DNA of 64,000 bases from Thamnidium elegans (Eukaryota > Mucoromycota > Mucoromycetes > Mucorales > Mucoraceae). Every line of letters begins with the position of its first letter. The first letter of the stretch is position 1. Location: assembly GCA_025201345.1 (NCBI GenBank), contig JAIXMG010000037.1, forward strand, positions 1 to 64,000, read 5' to 3'. The notes beneath the pieces were generated by a model that saw only the letters and a list, made by a program, of their open reading frames with translations, was not told the origin of the DNA and made no database searches. Shown here piece by piece: positions 31,488 to 41,351 of the stretch. Both the position numbers and the translations under genes were made by a program.

Positions 31488-32348
31488 TTAATCTTTTAAA
31501 AAGTTTTTCCAAATATTATATTCTCTATTCTTTTTTCTCCATTGATATTCCCTTAAATATAAGACTATGTCCTTTTTATTTATATTTCTTGGTATAATAC
31601 TTTGCTTTAGTCCATTCCATGTTCCTTCTATTGTATTTGTATGGACTCCTGTAACCGGATCTTTAAAATGTTTTTTATGATTAACTGTTTTATGTTTATA
31701 TCCTATTTTACTTAAATTATTATACCCTTTCCAACAATCTGTATATATTGTAGTACCTTTCTTAATGTATTTTTCTATTATTTCATTAATGTTTTCTATA
31801 TTTCTTTCTTCAATAGGTTCTAAAAATATTTTTTTATTTTCATTTTTAACTTTATTCTTTAATCTACTTCTTTGTATACCTCCAATAACCCATGCACCTT
31901 CTACACTATGTCCTTTATTATATTTTCTCTTCGCTATTTTAGTTTCATTTCTTCCTCCTATTTTATTTCTTGGCTTAATAAGTTGCTTATCTTTTATGTA
32001 CTTTCTAAATAATTTACTATATCTACTTACTGTATTTTTATCAATTTGTAAACTTGAACTTATAAAAGACGAAGGAGCTTTACCTAAAAATAAATATAGT
32101 ATTTGTAATTGAATATTTAATGGTAATCTTAACTTATTAAATATTGTTCCTTTTAATGGTGATAATGCTTTTCTGCATTTATAATACTTACATACGTATA
32201 ACTTTTTCTTAAAATTTAATTTCATATCATAGTTACATATGCTGCACTTATCAAACTTATTCACATACTTATTTTCTATTAAGTAATTTAATGCGTTATC
32301 TTCATTGTCAAATATATGCTTCAAATTTTGATATGACTCTATAAACAT
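31488..32348 (-). CDS. Merlin S3 transposase, full length but lacking the first catalytic Asp
   Basis: 286 residues. Zinc ribbon Cys35-x2-Cys38..Cys53-x4-Cys58, then helix-turn-helix (Ile-Asp-Lys-Asn-Thr-Val-Ser-Arg-Tyr near 102-110), then the ISXO2-type DDE domain with Asp204 (Tyr-Thr-Asp-Cys-Trp) and Glu241 (Thr-Ile-Glu-Gly-Thr-Trp). At 131-138 the sequence reads Gly-Gly-Arg-Asn-Glu-Thr-Lys-Ile, whereas S1 has six more residues (Ile-Val-Glu-Ile-Asp-Glu) before Thr-Lys. An 18-bp in-frame deletion, probably by slippage between GAA repeats, has removed the first catalytic Asp. The frame looks complete but should be catalytically dead. Confidence 0.93.
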   Translation of the reverse strand: MFIESYQNLKHIFDNEDNALNYLIENKYVNKFDKCSICNYDMKLNFKKKLYVCKYYKCRKALSPLKGTIFNKLRLPLNIQLQILYLFLGKAPSSFISSSLQIDKNTVSRYSKLFRKYIKDKQLIKPRNKIGGRNETKIAKRKYNKGHSVEGAWVIGGIQRSRLKNKVKNENKKIFLEPIEERNIENINEIIEKYIKKGTTIYTDCWKGYNNLSKIGYKHKTVNHKKHFKDPVTGVHTNTIEGTWNGLKQSIIPRNINKKDIVLYLREYQWRKKNREYNIWKNFLKD

Positions 32349-33347
32349 ATTATATAATGTATTATTCTAAACTATATTTTATATTTAAAAGGAAAATCAA
32401 TTTTATACAAAAAGTAAAATATTCGGTGTTTAAAATTGACCTGAGACTTATATGCATATACATCCTATTTTTTCTAATACCAAATTGGAGACAGAATTGA
32501 TATACTAATTCGCTTATCATTGGTTTTCCGTTATCGGTAATTATAACTCGAGGACATCCATGTCTGCATATAATTTCTTCGTATAAAAATAAGGCTATTT
32601 CAGATGCAGTTTGAAAGCGCACCGCTCTAGCTTCAGCATATTTGGTTAAGTAATCAATTGCTGCGATAATATATCTATAACCTCCTCTACTTGTCGTTAC
32701 ATGTTTGACATCAATTGCTATTTGTTCAAAAGGTACGTGTAACACAGCCACGGGATGTAATCTTTCATTTAAAGTTTTTCTACTGTGTCGTTGGCATCGC
32801 GGGCATTCTTTCACGTATTGAGTAACATCTTTAACCATATTGGGCCAGTAATATTTTGATGAAAGCTTGTTAATTGTATTATTGTAAGTTAAGTGTCCTC
32901 CTAAAGGATGTTGATGTGCCAAATATAAAGCTTCTATTGCTTCAGATTGATTTAATACTATTCTATGTTGATAAGTGTCAAAATTGCACCGATATAATTT
33001 GTTGTTTAATAGCGTATAGTTCTTAGATTGCTTTAGTAAGAATTTTTGTTGGTCGGAATCTGCGAGGTCAGGTGCCTGCAGATTCGTTAGGTAAGCTTTG
33101 AGTAATATAATTGTTGTGTTATCCATTGTTGTCAGTTTATTTGATTTGAGTTGAGTTTTATTTAATTAGTTGTTATGATTGGTTAAGTTTAATAATTAAT
33201 AATATTTGATGATAAATTATATTTGGTGGATAGATTGTTTTTAAGTTGGTTTTGTATTGTTTTTCCAAGGATTTTCAATGTTTTTTTTTTGACAGCAGCT
33301 TTTTACGTCGTTCAGTGAATAGTTGGACTTTTATTGTTATTGTTGTG

Positions 33348-33623
33348 CTAATTTCCAATTCTAGACAAGAAGTCGGCACTTTCATTAACTCTTCCAGGTC
33401 GGTATTTTACTTCAAATTCATATTCATTTAATATAGTTATCCATCTGGCGAGAATTCCTGTTGGTTCTTGTGATTTTAACAAACCATTGAGAGCAGCGTG
33501 ATCAGTTATGATAGTAAAACGTTTTCCCAAGAGATATGGTCTAAATATCTTAACAGCCCAGACAATAGCGAGACCTTTTAATTTTGATACACCATAATTT
33601 AATTCGGGACCCCTCAAACCTCT
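33348..33623 (-). pseudogene. G2 RNase H, C-terminal part
   Basis: Continues the pol frame beyond CACTA-3: Glu-Leu-Asn-Tyr-Gly-Val, Ala-Ile-Val-Trp-Ala, Thr-Asp-His-Ala-Ala-Leu and ending Ala-Asp-Phe-Leu-Ser-Arg. After removal of CACTA-3 and one TCT the frame joins Gln-Tyr-Ile-Ser to Arg-Gly-Leu-Arg-Gly-Pro. It stops at 33348. Confidence 0.88.
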
Positions 33624-33639
33624 CACCTAGGCTGAAAAA

Positions 33640-33775
33640 GTTCGCTTCATCCGCTGAAATTGAGTAAACAGCTAATGGATTCGCGCGACCATTTTTTTTA
33701 AGCGGATGAAGCGGATGAAGCGGATGAGGCAAATCGGAGTAAACGGGGCGAACAGGGCGAACAGGGCGGATAGAG
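33640..33775. repeat. CACTA-3 left subterminal GCGGATGAA / GGGCGAACA repeats
   Basis: Three head-to-tail AGCGGATGA units (33710-33728) with an inverted TTCATCCGCT at 33646, then GGGGCGAACAGGGCGAACAG. The right end has related GCGGAT, GAGCG and GTTCGCT words (36735-36955). These GC-rich words stand out against the AT-rich background. Probable transposase or accessory-protein binding sites, by analogy with EnSpm. Confidence 0.75.
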
Positions 33776-33785
33776 CATTTAAAAG

Positions 33786-33848
<63 letters not shown>

Positions 33849-33920
33849 ATAGAATGCTTTTTAAAATAGTACGATGGTCGTATAATATTAGGATTTAGAA
33901 ACGGTTTTATTATAAAAGTT

Positions 33921-34486
33921 CTAAAATAAATAAATATGTAATATGAATGCTACTGGTATAATAATAAATGGGGATATATAAATTGTCACGGTAGACTCTT
34001 CTTTTTGAATATAGTAGCTAATATAAATTATGAAGATGATTGAATATCCAGCAATTAGACATAATAAATGAGAGCTTTCGTATGTAGTTACGATAACCAA
34101 GGTATTGAGCCATGTAACTAAAAAATAAAAATGTTAGTAAATACATTTTCATTTTATTATTGTTATTACTAGAGAAAGGTACGACTTTTACATAGGCCTA
34201 AGATAAAGAAAACTAGAAGTTTTTTTTATTATAATTATATATTTATTCAAATTAAGAGGTTACCTTTATAGGAAGATACAGCTTGTATACGAGATAAAAA
34301 ACCTAGGATAAATAAAATTAGAATGGGAATATAGAAAGAAAAAAAAATGTTACCGATGACTAGAAAAAACTGTATACGTTTGTCTATTTAAAAATAATTT
34401 AGGATGATATACATATATGGACAATACAGCTTAATAGATTAATATGGTATAATACATACGAATAGGAAGCAATGCTTCGAAGACAT
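33921..34486 (-). CDS. Spliced gene in CACTA-3 for a 115-residue membrane protein
   Basis: Not recognised. Three exons fit in phase: 34456-34486 (ATG after AAAA), 34264-34383 and 33921-34117. Introns are 72 bp (GTATTA..AATAG) and 146 bp (GTAACC..TTTAG). The first donor is the weakest call. Three hydrophobic segments are seen: about residues 14-37, 52-80 and 91-113. No signal peptide is evident. Stop at 33921-33923. A multi-exon membrane gene inside a CACTA element looks like captured host sequence, but it could be a family-specific gene. Confidence 0.5.
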
Positions 34487-34881
34487 TTTTTTAAAAAAAC
34501 ATTTATTATTATGAAGAAAAAAAAAAAAGAAGTGAAAGGAGGAAAAGAAAACGGGAAGGAAAAAAAAAGACTCTTAGTTTTTTTTTTGTCTTAGTTTGTA
34601 ACACAGTTTTTTTACTTAAAGTTTGGTCTTTTTACCTTCTCCTTTGCAAAGAATTAATTTTCATATTATGTTTTGTAACAATCTTTCTTGTCGTTCCTTA
34701 GATCATTTGATCAACAGAATCATCATCTTTAGCAACTTCTTCATCCATTACATCTATACTTACCCCTTAAACTTCTTCCAGCCCAAAGTCATCATATATA
34801 GATTAATAAAATGCTTTCGAATATATACACTGTTTAAAGCTCGTACTTACCACTAGTTTTTACATTGTTCCATAACGGCAT

Positions 34882-34890
34882 TTACCGAGA

Positions 34891-34921
<31 letters not shown>

Positions 34922-35148
34922 GGGTACGCACCAATAATGTACCTTTTTTTAGTTCTAAAAAAAAGCTTTTCAAAATGTTTACCAGGATTGAAAAATTCTC
35001 TATATAAAGGGGAAATAAACCATTTGAAAGCAGCCACTACTACTAACATTTGTAGTAGTAATAACATTGATCCCTTGACTAATGTGTAGATCGAGATTAG
35101 CATTAAGGCCTTTTGGTTAACTTCCGTAGCTTTAATTCCTATTTTCAT
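34882..35148 (-). CDS. Possible second small hydrophobic protein gene in CACTA-3
   Basis: ATG at 35148, about 25 bp downstream of a TATATATTATAAAG box on the reverse strand. Residues 15-45 are strongly hydrophobic. The frame runs to a possible donor (CCTG/GTAAAC, near 34986) or on through a poly(A)-encoded Lys run. A diverged copy of the same coding stretch lies at about 35235-35370, with a frameshift. It may belong to the same gene family as the next gene. Weak call. Confidence 0.3.
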
Positions 35149-35414
35149 TTAGTCTGTAGCACCTTTATAATATATAAAAGAAAACCCTCCAAGAATACTC
35201 CATCGTACGTAAAAAAAAAAAAAAATCGAAAAAAAGTATTTGAAAACAACTACTACAGTCCTTTGTAATATTAACAGCCTCGGTTCCGTGACTAATGCGT
35301 TGACAATGATCGGCATTAAGATCTTTGATCGACTTTGGCAGCTTTAATGCTTTTTTTTATATTGTCTCTAACACTTTGTTTATTTTTAACCTTTCCATTA
35401 TTGCACTAATGAAC

Positions 35415-35466
<52 letters not shown>

Positions 35467-37003
35467 AAGGCTGAGTGGTAGTAGGCTAGCCACTACTTCG
35501 GAAAAAGTTTAACATGATGATATATACTTAATTCTGTAGTGTATGTATAGTTTTTCTTCAACGAATAAAGTTACTGCTTACATAAATAAATAAAATGATC
35601 TCACTGTTAATACAACATAAAAGGCTTGGCAAGATAAATAGATTTAAATACCTAACAGTAGCAGACCTTTTTAGACTTATTCTTATAGATAATCGCTTCT
35701 CTCTTTTTTTTCTTTTCAACAAAATTACTTTTTTTAAATCAGTTTTTTTTTTTTTTTTCATTCGTGAACTAAACGAGTAGATAAATTGCCATTTACTTCT
35801 CTTGAGCGGATGTTTAGAACGGGGATAATAAGGTAATAAAGTATAAAGTAAAAGAAGGGAAGACAAATACAAGTATTGTGAAAACTTTGTATAGGGTTTT
35901 ATTTCAAGAAAGACAAAGATGATTAAACTAAAGTTCAACCTATATTTATAGTATTTTGGTATCGATAATTATAACATGGGTATCATTCATATCATTGACA
36001 TATCTAGTAAAGACAAGGATATAAATCATAATGGAAAGTTCCTGATATCAATTACATTATATTATTCGTTACTGAATTATTCTATTGATTTCGATCAAGT
36101 CATTCTTTTTTCTAGAAAGATTTCCTGATCATATTATTAGATCAGTGTGAGACAGGATAAAGGATTACTCTTGATAGCTGAGATAGATATGTAACCATTG
36201 GATTAAGTTTCACTTGATATAGAATTATTATATTCATGCAAGGTAAGATATACTCTTGTCATGTTAAACTATTAATAAGATAATAATAAATGATAATGAA
36301 ACTAAACATATGCTGCTTACAACTGTAATATTAAATCTTGGTGAAGTAATGTGGGACAATCAAGAAGGATATCTATGATCCCTTAATCAATTATTTTCAA
36401 TAAATATATCTTTTTATATTATCGGATATACTACATTTTTAAAATTAACATATCGTCTTTATATTCTATAGATATAAATAAATCAGAATTATATATATAA
36501 AATAAATTATTTTATCACAAGAGCAAACCTTTTAGTTTTGGATAAAGATCAACATTTTATTTATGATGTATTTTAAATAATGTTTTAATTTATAATATAA
36601 AAGGATATCCGTCCAAGCTAGCCTTATTTACAAGTATTTACATAAAGATATACGTATGTATAAATAAAGATATATATTCGTTATTATATAATGATATAAG
36701 TGACTATGGTATAAGCATCCTCAACAGCGGATATACCTTTCTAAAGCGGATTAGCCCACATCTGAGCGAGTTCGCTGGTTCTGAGCGGATAGCACATTTT
36801 TTTTAAAGATCCATTTACGCGGATAGAGCACCTTTTTTTTAAAAGTCAACTTTATTTTTATTTTTGTTCGCTTTATCCATCTTAAATTGAGCGGCTAGTC
36901 GCTGAGAGGTAAACAGTTACTAAAAAATAAGTGTTTATTCGCTGAGGAGCGACTGTTCGCCTGATTTAAAAAAAAATAACGGTTTTATTTAGCCTAGGTG
37001 TCT

Positions 37004-39450
37004 ACTGATATACTGTATAGGATGTTCGTGTCCATCATCATCCAATTCCCACTCTACTTGCGTCTGTAACTAACACGAAAGGCTTGTCGAAGTTTGGCCT
37101 AATAAGTACCGGTGTACTGGTTAAAGCTTCTAAAGATTCTTGATTCCAGGTGTTTTGTCCTTTTTTTGTTAGGTTATGTAAAGGTCTTGCAATAGCGGCA
37201 AATTGATTAATAAATCGTCTGTAGTACGAAGCAATTCCAATAAAACTCTTTATCTGAGTAACTGTAGTAGGTGTAGGAAAATTTTTGACTTTTTCTATTT
37301 TAGCAGGATCAGTCTCTAAACCATCTTTAGTAATTATGTAGCCTAGGAAGTTCAATTTGTCCTTGAAGAAAAAGCATTTCGTAATGTTTAGCTTTAAGTT
37401 GGCAACTCGAACACAGTTAAACAATTTTTCCAAGTCGATTAAATGGTTTTCGTGAGTTTTTGAGAAACAATTTAAGTCATCTATATAAGCGACAAGAGAT
37501 TTGTTGATTAAATCTTTGAATACTAGATCTACCATCCTTTGGAAAGTCCCCACAGAGTTACACAAACCTATTGGCATTCGCGAGAATTCCCATTGGCCTA
37601 GCTGTGCAGTGGCGAAAGCACTTTTTTCAATAGAATCTTCAGCGAGAGCTACTTGATAAAAACCACTTCGCATATCCAGGGCCGAGAAGATAGAAGCATT
37701 TCCTAGCGTGTCCAATAAAGTTTCAATTCTTGGTAAAGCATAGGCGTCCTTTTTTGTGATAGCATTTAATTTTCGATAATCTATAACTAATCTATAGCTA
37801 TTATCTTTTTTCTTAACTAGAATAATAGGTGAGCTCCAAGGGCTGTTGGAAGGTCGAATCACTCCTAGATCACTTAATTTATTTAATTCGTTTTTTAAGC
37901 TTTCAATTTCAGCAGGGCACATTCTATAAGGACGACTGCGTATAGGTGGCACATCTTTTGTGATAATTCGATGTTTTATTAATGGTGTACATCCTAGTGT
38001 GTCGTTATTCCAGTCAAACACATCTTGATAATTGTTGATTAAATTTAGAAATTGCTGTTTAATATTGTCATCAATTTCTCCCATTTGAATTTTTTCTTTT
38101 TGATCAACCGTTAGAATAGAATTTGAAGTTTCGGTTATATTTGAATCTTCAATTTTTGGTGGATCTATGTCGATTAGCGTTAGATCATATCCGTTAGCTT
38201 CCACATCATCGTCAGAACGTTGATAAGTTTCTATTTCAGGTTCAGGGGCGATAGTGAAAAGATCACCTTTAAAATTTCTTTCTACCATGTTAAACGATAC
38301 TTTCTTGTTTGAGCTTTCAGCATCGTCGTCATCACTGGTTGAACTTTGTTCACTAATAGTATCATCATCTGTATATTCCTCAGTTGAATCAGTTTTAAAA
38401 TCGTCATGAGTATCATCTTCATCCTCTACAATAGTTTTTATTTGAGGTTCCATAACTTTTGTAGGTATTTTTGTTACAGCTTGAATAATAGGTCCTTTAG
38501 TTGTTTTAAAGAAATTAATGGGTATCTCTGCCATTCTTCCTTTATATGTAACCGATAATAGTTTCTGTTTATAATCGACTACAGTCTTTGCACGGTTTAA
38601 CCAGTTGTTTCCAATGATTAAAGGAGTTGGTGTAGCAGGTAGAACTTCAATACTTCCAGGTATAGTAATAACACCTCCGGCTTTGATAGGTACATCGTAG
38701 ATCAATCCAAGTCCACGTTGTTTGGTACTATTTCCTAGGGTGAATCGATTTGTAATCCAAGTTTTTCTACTAATTCTCGAGACATACAAGTCTTTGCAGC
38801 ACCACCATCAATTAGAGTTTTGATTTTAAATCCATTGATGACGAAATCAGTGTAAATAGCAGTAGTGTCTTCATCGTCATCTTCTACAAACGATAAATCT
38901 TGGATAGTAGCTGTAGTTGATGAGGATCCAGGCGCAACTATTGATACTTTATGATGTCTTGGTGTTTTTAAAGCATTGACAAATTGACGTTTCACAATAG
39001 GTGAGATCTTGAGTAATTCACCAACTGGAATATTAGAATTTTGATCAAATACAGTAGAAACAATATCATAATTTAATTTAGGAATTACTCTTTTCCTTCT
39101 TGGTTTAGCAGGTTTTATAATAGGCTGGCTAGGAGATATAATTGTAGTGTTATCCATAGTCATATCCATATCGGCAATAGTTGAATCATAAGTAGGCAAA
39201 GGAGTTTCACGTTCTTTCCCTTTTCGAGTAGGTGCAGGTTTTGAGGAGCTTGGACGAGCATAAGGTTTAGAAGTTCGTACCACAGGCGGATGTATAGCAC
39301 GAACCGAAGCATAAAGATCTTGGTCATCTTCTTCGTTTTTATCAGTAAGCATTGTTGTAAGATGTGTCGAGGAAGAGTTCTCAAGGGGAATGGATTTTAT
39401 ATTGTTATTAGGGGCGTTCGACTGACCATTCGTAAGAACAGCCGACCCGA
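37004..39450 (-). pseudogene. G2 pol: protease, reverse transcriptase, start of RNase H
   Basis: Entered from gag by a -1 shift (see 39454-39460). PR has Leu-Ile-Asp-Gly-Gly-Ala, with Gly in place of the usual Ser or Thr of the active site. A frameshift near 38755 separates PR from the rest. RT (about 37900-37300) has Leu-Val-Ile-Asp-Tyr-Arg-Lys-Leu-Asn, Ala-Leu-Asp-Met-Arg-Ser-Gly-Phe-Tyr-Gln and Tyr-Ile-Asp-Asp. RNase H starts Val-Thr-Asp-Ala-Ser, then a small deletion shifts the frame to Asp-Asp-Asp-Gly-His-Glu-His-Pro up to the CACTA-3 junction. Clearly Ty3/gypsy; not functional in this copy. Confidence 0.9.
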
Positions 39451-40567
39451 TTAGTTTTTTGGCTGGTTGGTGTTTGTATTCTCATTCCTCTGATTGTTGT
39501 TATTATTTCTTTGGTTTTGATTACCATTGTTGTAGTTACGAGAATAATCATTTCTTCTTTCAGAATAATGGTCGTTGTTATACCGACGATTATTATAATT
39601 ATTTCCTCTTTGATAATTATTATTATTAATATTGGTACCATTTTGTTTTTTGAATTCTTCTTGCATAACTTGTCTAATCATTTCTTTGATATCTAAATTC
39701 TCAGTCTGATGATTCGTGTTTTGAGAAGTTCCAGTCATTGTATTCTGACTTTCCAGATGATGAAGATCTAACGTTTGCAATGTAGCAATTACTTGCTTCA
39801 AAGCATTACGGTCACTTCCCAATTTGGATAAAGCAGTATTCAGTTGGCTAGAGACATCCATAACAGAAAAATCAGTACCAGAAGGTAGTTTACCAAAAGA
39901 TAGAATAGGTTTAGCGGAAGTTTCAGCAACAAATAAATTATCAATGTCACGGGGCAAAAAAGGACTATTCTTCATAGAAATTGAGCGAGGTTTCTCAGCA
40001 TTCCACCAGCCTTCAGCCTTAGTTAAATAATCATTAAAGGATACAAAATTTGCGGATTTCAGGTAAAAGTCCAACTTGGAATCGAATCTTGATTTGTTGT
40101 TCTGCATCTTCCAGTTCAGCTAATTCAGCAGCTTCTTGCAAGCGACCCAGAAAAGTTTTTGGATGTTCTTCTTTTCCTTGAGCAAGCATGTTAAATCCAA
40201 TAGTATAACGAGTAATAAGTTCAGTCGTAATATATTCCGCTTTGAGTAATTCAATAGCTTCTTGATAAGTAAGACCTTGTTCTAAAGTAGGTTCACGTGA
40301 GAGTCTTCTTTCGAAGAAGTTCTTAGCAGTTCTTCTAAGTTGAGCACGCAAAATAAGCAGTTTACGAGCATCGGCAGTAATATTTTGCATAGCAAAGTAA
40401 GATTCCAGAGTTTCTTCAAAATTTCTAAAGTCTTCACCTTCAGCACCAGCAAATTCAACAATAGTCATCTTTCTTGAAGGGAAGAGATAACCAGAGTTAG
40501 TTTCAGCATACGCATTAGTTGAGTGGTTGAATGAATTGATGTTTGCCAACACAGCTTGATCGTTCAT
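39451..40567 (-). pseudogene. G2 gag, one frameshift
   Basis: Likely start Met-Asn-Asp-Gln-Ala at 40567. The capsid-like region includes Gly-Ala-Glu-Gly-Glu-Asp-Phe-Arg-Asn-Phe and Thr-Tyr-Gln-Glu-Ala-Ile-Glu-Leu-Leu. Near 40045-40060 the frame shifts by one base (Arg-Lys-Phe continues in another frame as Val-Ser-Phe-Asn-Asp-Tyr). The C-terminus is Asn/Arg/Tyr-rich with no CCHC zinc knuckle, and ends at TAA 39451-39453. Confidence 0.87.
39454..39460 (-). promoter_or_regulatory. Putative -1 ribosomal frameshift site A AAA AAC at the gag stop
   Basis: In the gag frame the last codons are CCA AAA AAC TAA. The heptamer A AAA AAC is a classical -1 slippery sequence, and the -1 frame is open straight into pol. 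A gag-to-pol shift is expected for this element type. No downstream pseudoknot was worked out. Confidence 0.7.
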
Positions 40568-40708
40568 TTTTGAGTTTTTGTAGTAGTTATGTAAGTAGGT
40601 TATTAAAAGTAAAAATTGTTCAAAGGTAGTAATATTGAAAAATGTACGACCCAAACGTAAAGTAAAAGTTCTTGAGATAGATTTGAATCAGAAATAGTAA
40701 ATGAAATA

Positions 40709-40726
40709 CCCTGTTAGTGAGCACCA
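40709..40726 (-). promoter_or_regulatory. G2 primer-binding site
   Basis: Reverse strand TGGTGCTCACTAACAGGG, two bases after the 5' LTR end. It starts TGG, as expected for pairing with a tRNA 3' CCA. The tRNA was not identified. Confidence 0.65.
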
Positions 40727-40728
40727 CG

Positions 40729-41146
40729 TGTTAATCGATCGATAGTGTGGTAAAGTGTAAAAGGAGTATAATAAGGTAATAGTAAGAAAAGTGAGCACCA
40801 GTTCCTGTTTTATAAGTAGAACGACTTAAGTAATAAAGTAGAATAAAAGATTTAGGTAAAAAGTACAATGGAAAGTAAGATCCAAGGGAATTCAAGTACA
40901 AAATAAAATAAAAGAGCTTGATTTTAAAGGTCTTTTATAAAATAAGGGAAGTATAAGATTAAATTGTTTACAAAAAGTGAATTATATTTTATTAAATAAA
41001 AGTTGAAGGTATTTATATCATTTTTAGTTTTCTTAATTAAGTTTTTAAATTTATAACAACCATGGAGGTTTGATTTCTTGTGTTAGGACAACAAGGACGA
41101 TCCTTGTTAACATTATTTTACCAGAAAGAGGTAGTTTGTGTAACAG
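40729..41146 (-). repeat. G2 5' LTR, 418 bp
   Basis: TGTTA..TAACA ends, uninterrupted. It shows the empty target of Merlin S2 at 41022-41029 (single ATTTTTAG). Confidence 0.93.
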
Positions 41147-41351
41147 AAGATTGAATAAAAACTCCAGGAGAAATGAGCGTTTAAAGTAATATTTAACGAT
41201 CTAGACGCACTACATAATTGTCGTGGATTTTATCTGTATCTAATGTATGACTTATGGGAACTATTATTTAGGGGAATAAAAAGATGATTTTATTACAATT
41301 GACATTTAATTCTATTTTATACAAAATGATATTGTGTGACAAAGCACGACA
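41147..41351 (-). repeat. G1 partial 3' LTR
   Basis: Begins TGTCGTGC three bases after the polypurine tract and is cut at 41146 by the G2 5' LTR. There is no second copy in the window to confirm it. Confidence 0.5.

Larger units (their letters stand above)
30511..32465 (-). mobile_element. Merlin S3: complete small Merlin with two genes
   Basis: Left end GGGTCATTATGTATAAAGG; right end, reverse strand, GGATGTATATGCATATAAG. The TSD TATTTTTT lies at 30503-30510 and 32466-32473. It is 1955 bp, with a transposase gene followed by an accessory gene on the same strand. TIRs are short and imperfect (AAGGTCTCA against AAGTCTCA). An 8-bp TSD and GG start fit the Merlin superfamily. Confidence 0.95.
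29889..33126 (-). pseudogene. G2 integrase, split by Merlin S3
   Basis: The N-terminal part is 32474-33126 (from Met-Asp-Asn-Thr-Thr) and the C-terminal part 29889-30502. The HHCC zinc site is visible (His-Pro-Leu-Gly-Gly-His, then Cys-Pro-Arg-Cys). The catalytic residues are Asp in Ile-Ala-Ile-Asp-Val, Asp in Thr-Asp-Asn-Gly and Glu in Asn-Gly-Leu-Ile-Glu-Arg-Phe-Asn, the last lying on the other side of the insert. Removing S3 (30511-32465) with one TATTTTTT duplication restores the frame at Arg-Lys-Asn-Asn/Ile-Ser-Pro-Tyr. No chromodomain follows. A 221-bp stretch with stops (33127-33347) lies between this and RNase H and is not explained; an intron or decay is possible. Confidence 0.9.
33624..37000 (-). 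mobile_element. CACTA-3: non-autonomous CACTA element with cargo genes, inserted in G2 pol
   Basis: TIRs CACCTAGGCT at 33624 and AGCCTAGGTG ending at 37000, flanked by TCT on both sides (33621-33623, 37001-37003). Excision restores the G2 frame. Subterminal GCGGAT-type repeats occur at both ends (33640-33775 and about 36735-36955). No transposase-like frame is present; instead a spliced small membrane-protein gene and possibly one more. It contains a 56-bp T run (33789-33844) and a 49-bp A run (35416-35464). Bases 35500-36730 hold no gene that I can recognise. Confidence 0.9.
27612..41146 (-). mobile_element. Ty3/gypsy element G2, complete LTR to LTR with three nested inserts
   Basis: LTRs at 27612-29253 (with S2 inside) and 40729-41146 start TGTTA and end TAACA. 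The sequence GAAG flanks both outer ends (27608-27611, 41147-41150), a possible 4-bp TSD. In reverse-strand order: primer-binding site, gag, PR, RT, RNase H, INT and a third ORF. Without the inserts it is about 7 kb. Frameshifts in gag and PR and a small deletion in RNase H make this copy inactive. Confidence 0.92.

Noticed and set aside
33789..33844. 56-bp T run as a retrotransposon tail
   Set aside because: It lies inside CACTA-3 with no LINE sequence next to it; probably slippage or a soft assembly region.
35558..35938. 126-codon hydrophobic minus-strand frame in CACTA-3
   Set aside because: Low complexity with Lys runs from a homopolymer; no splice or start support.
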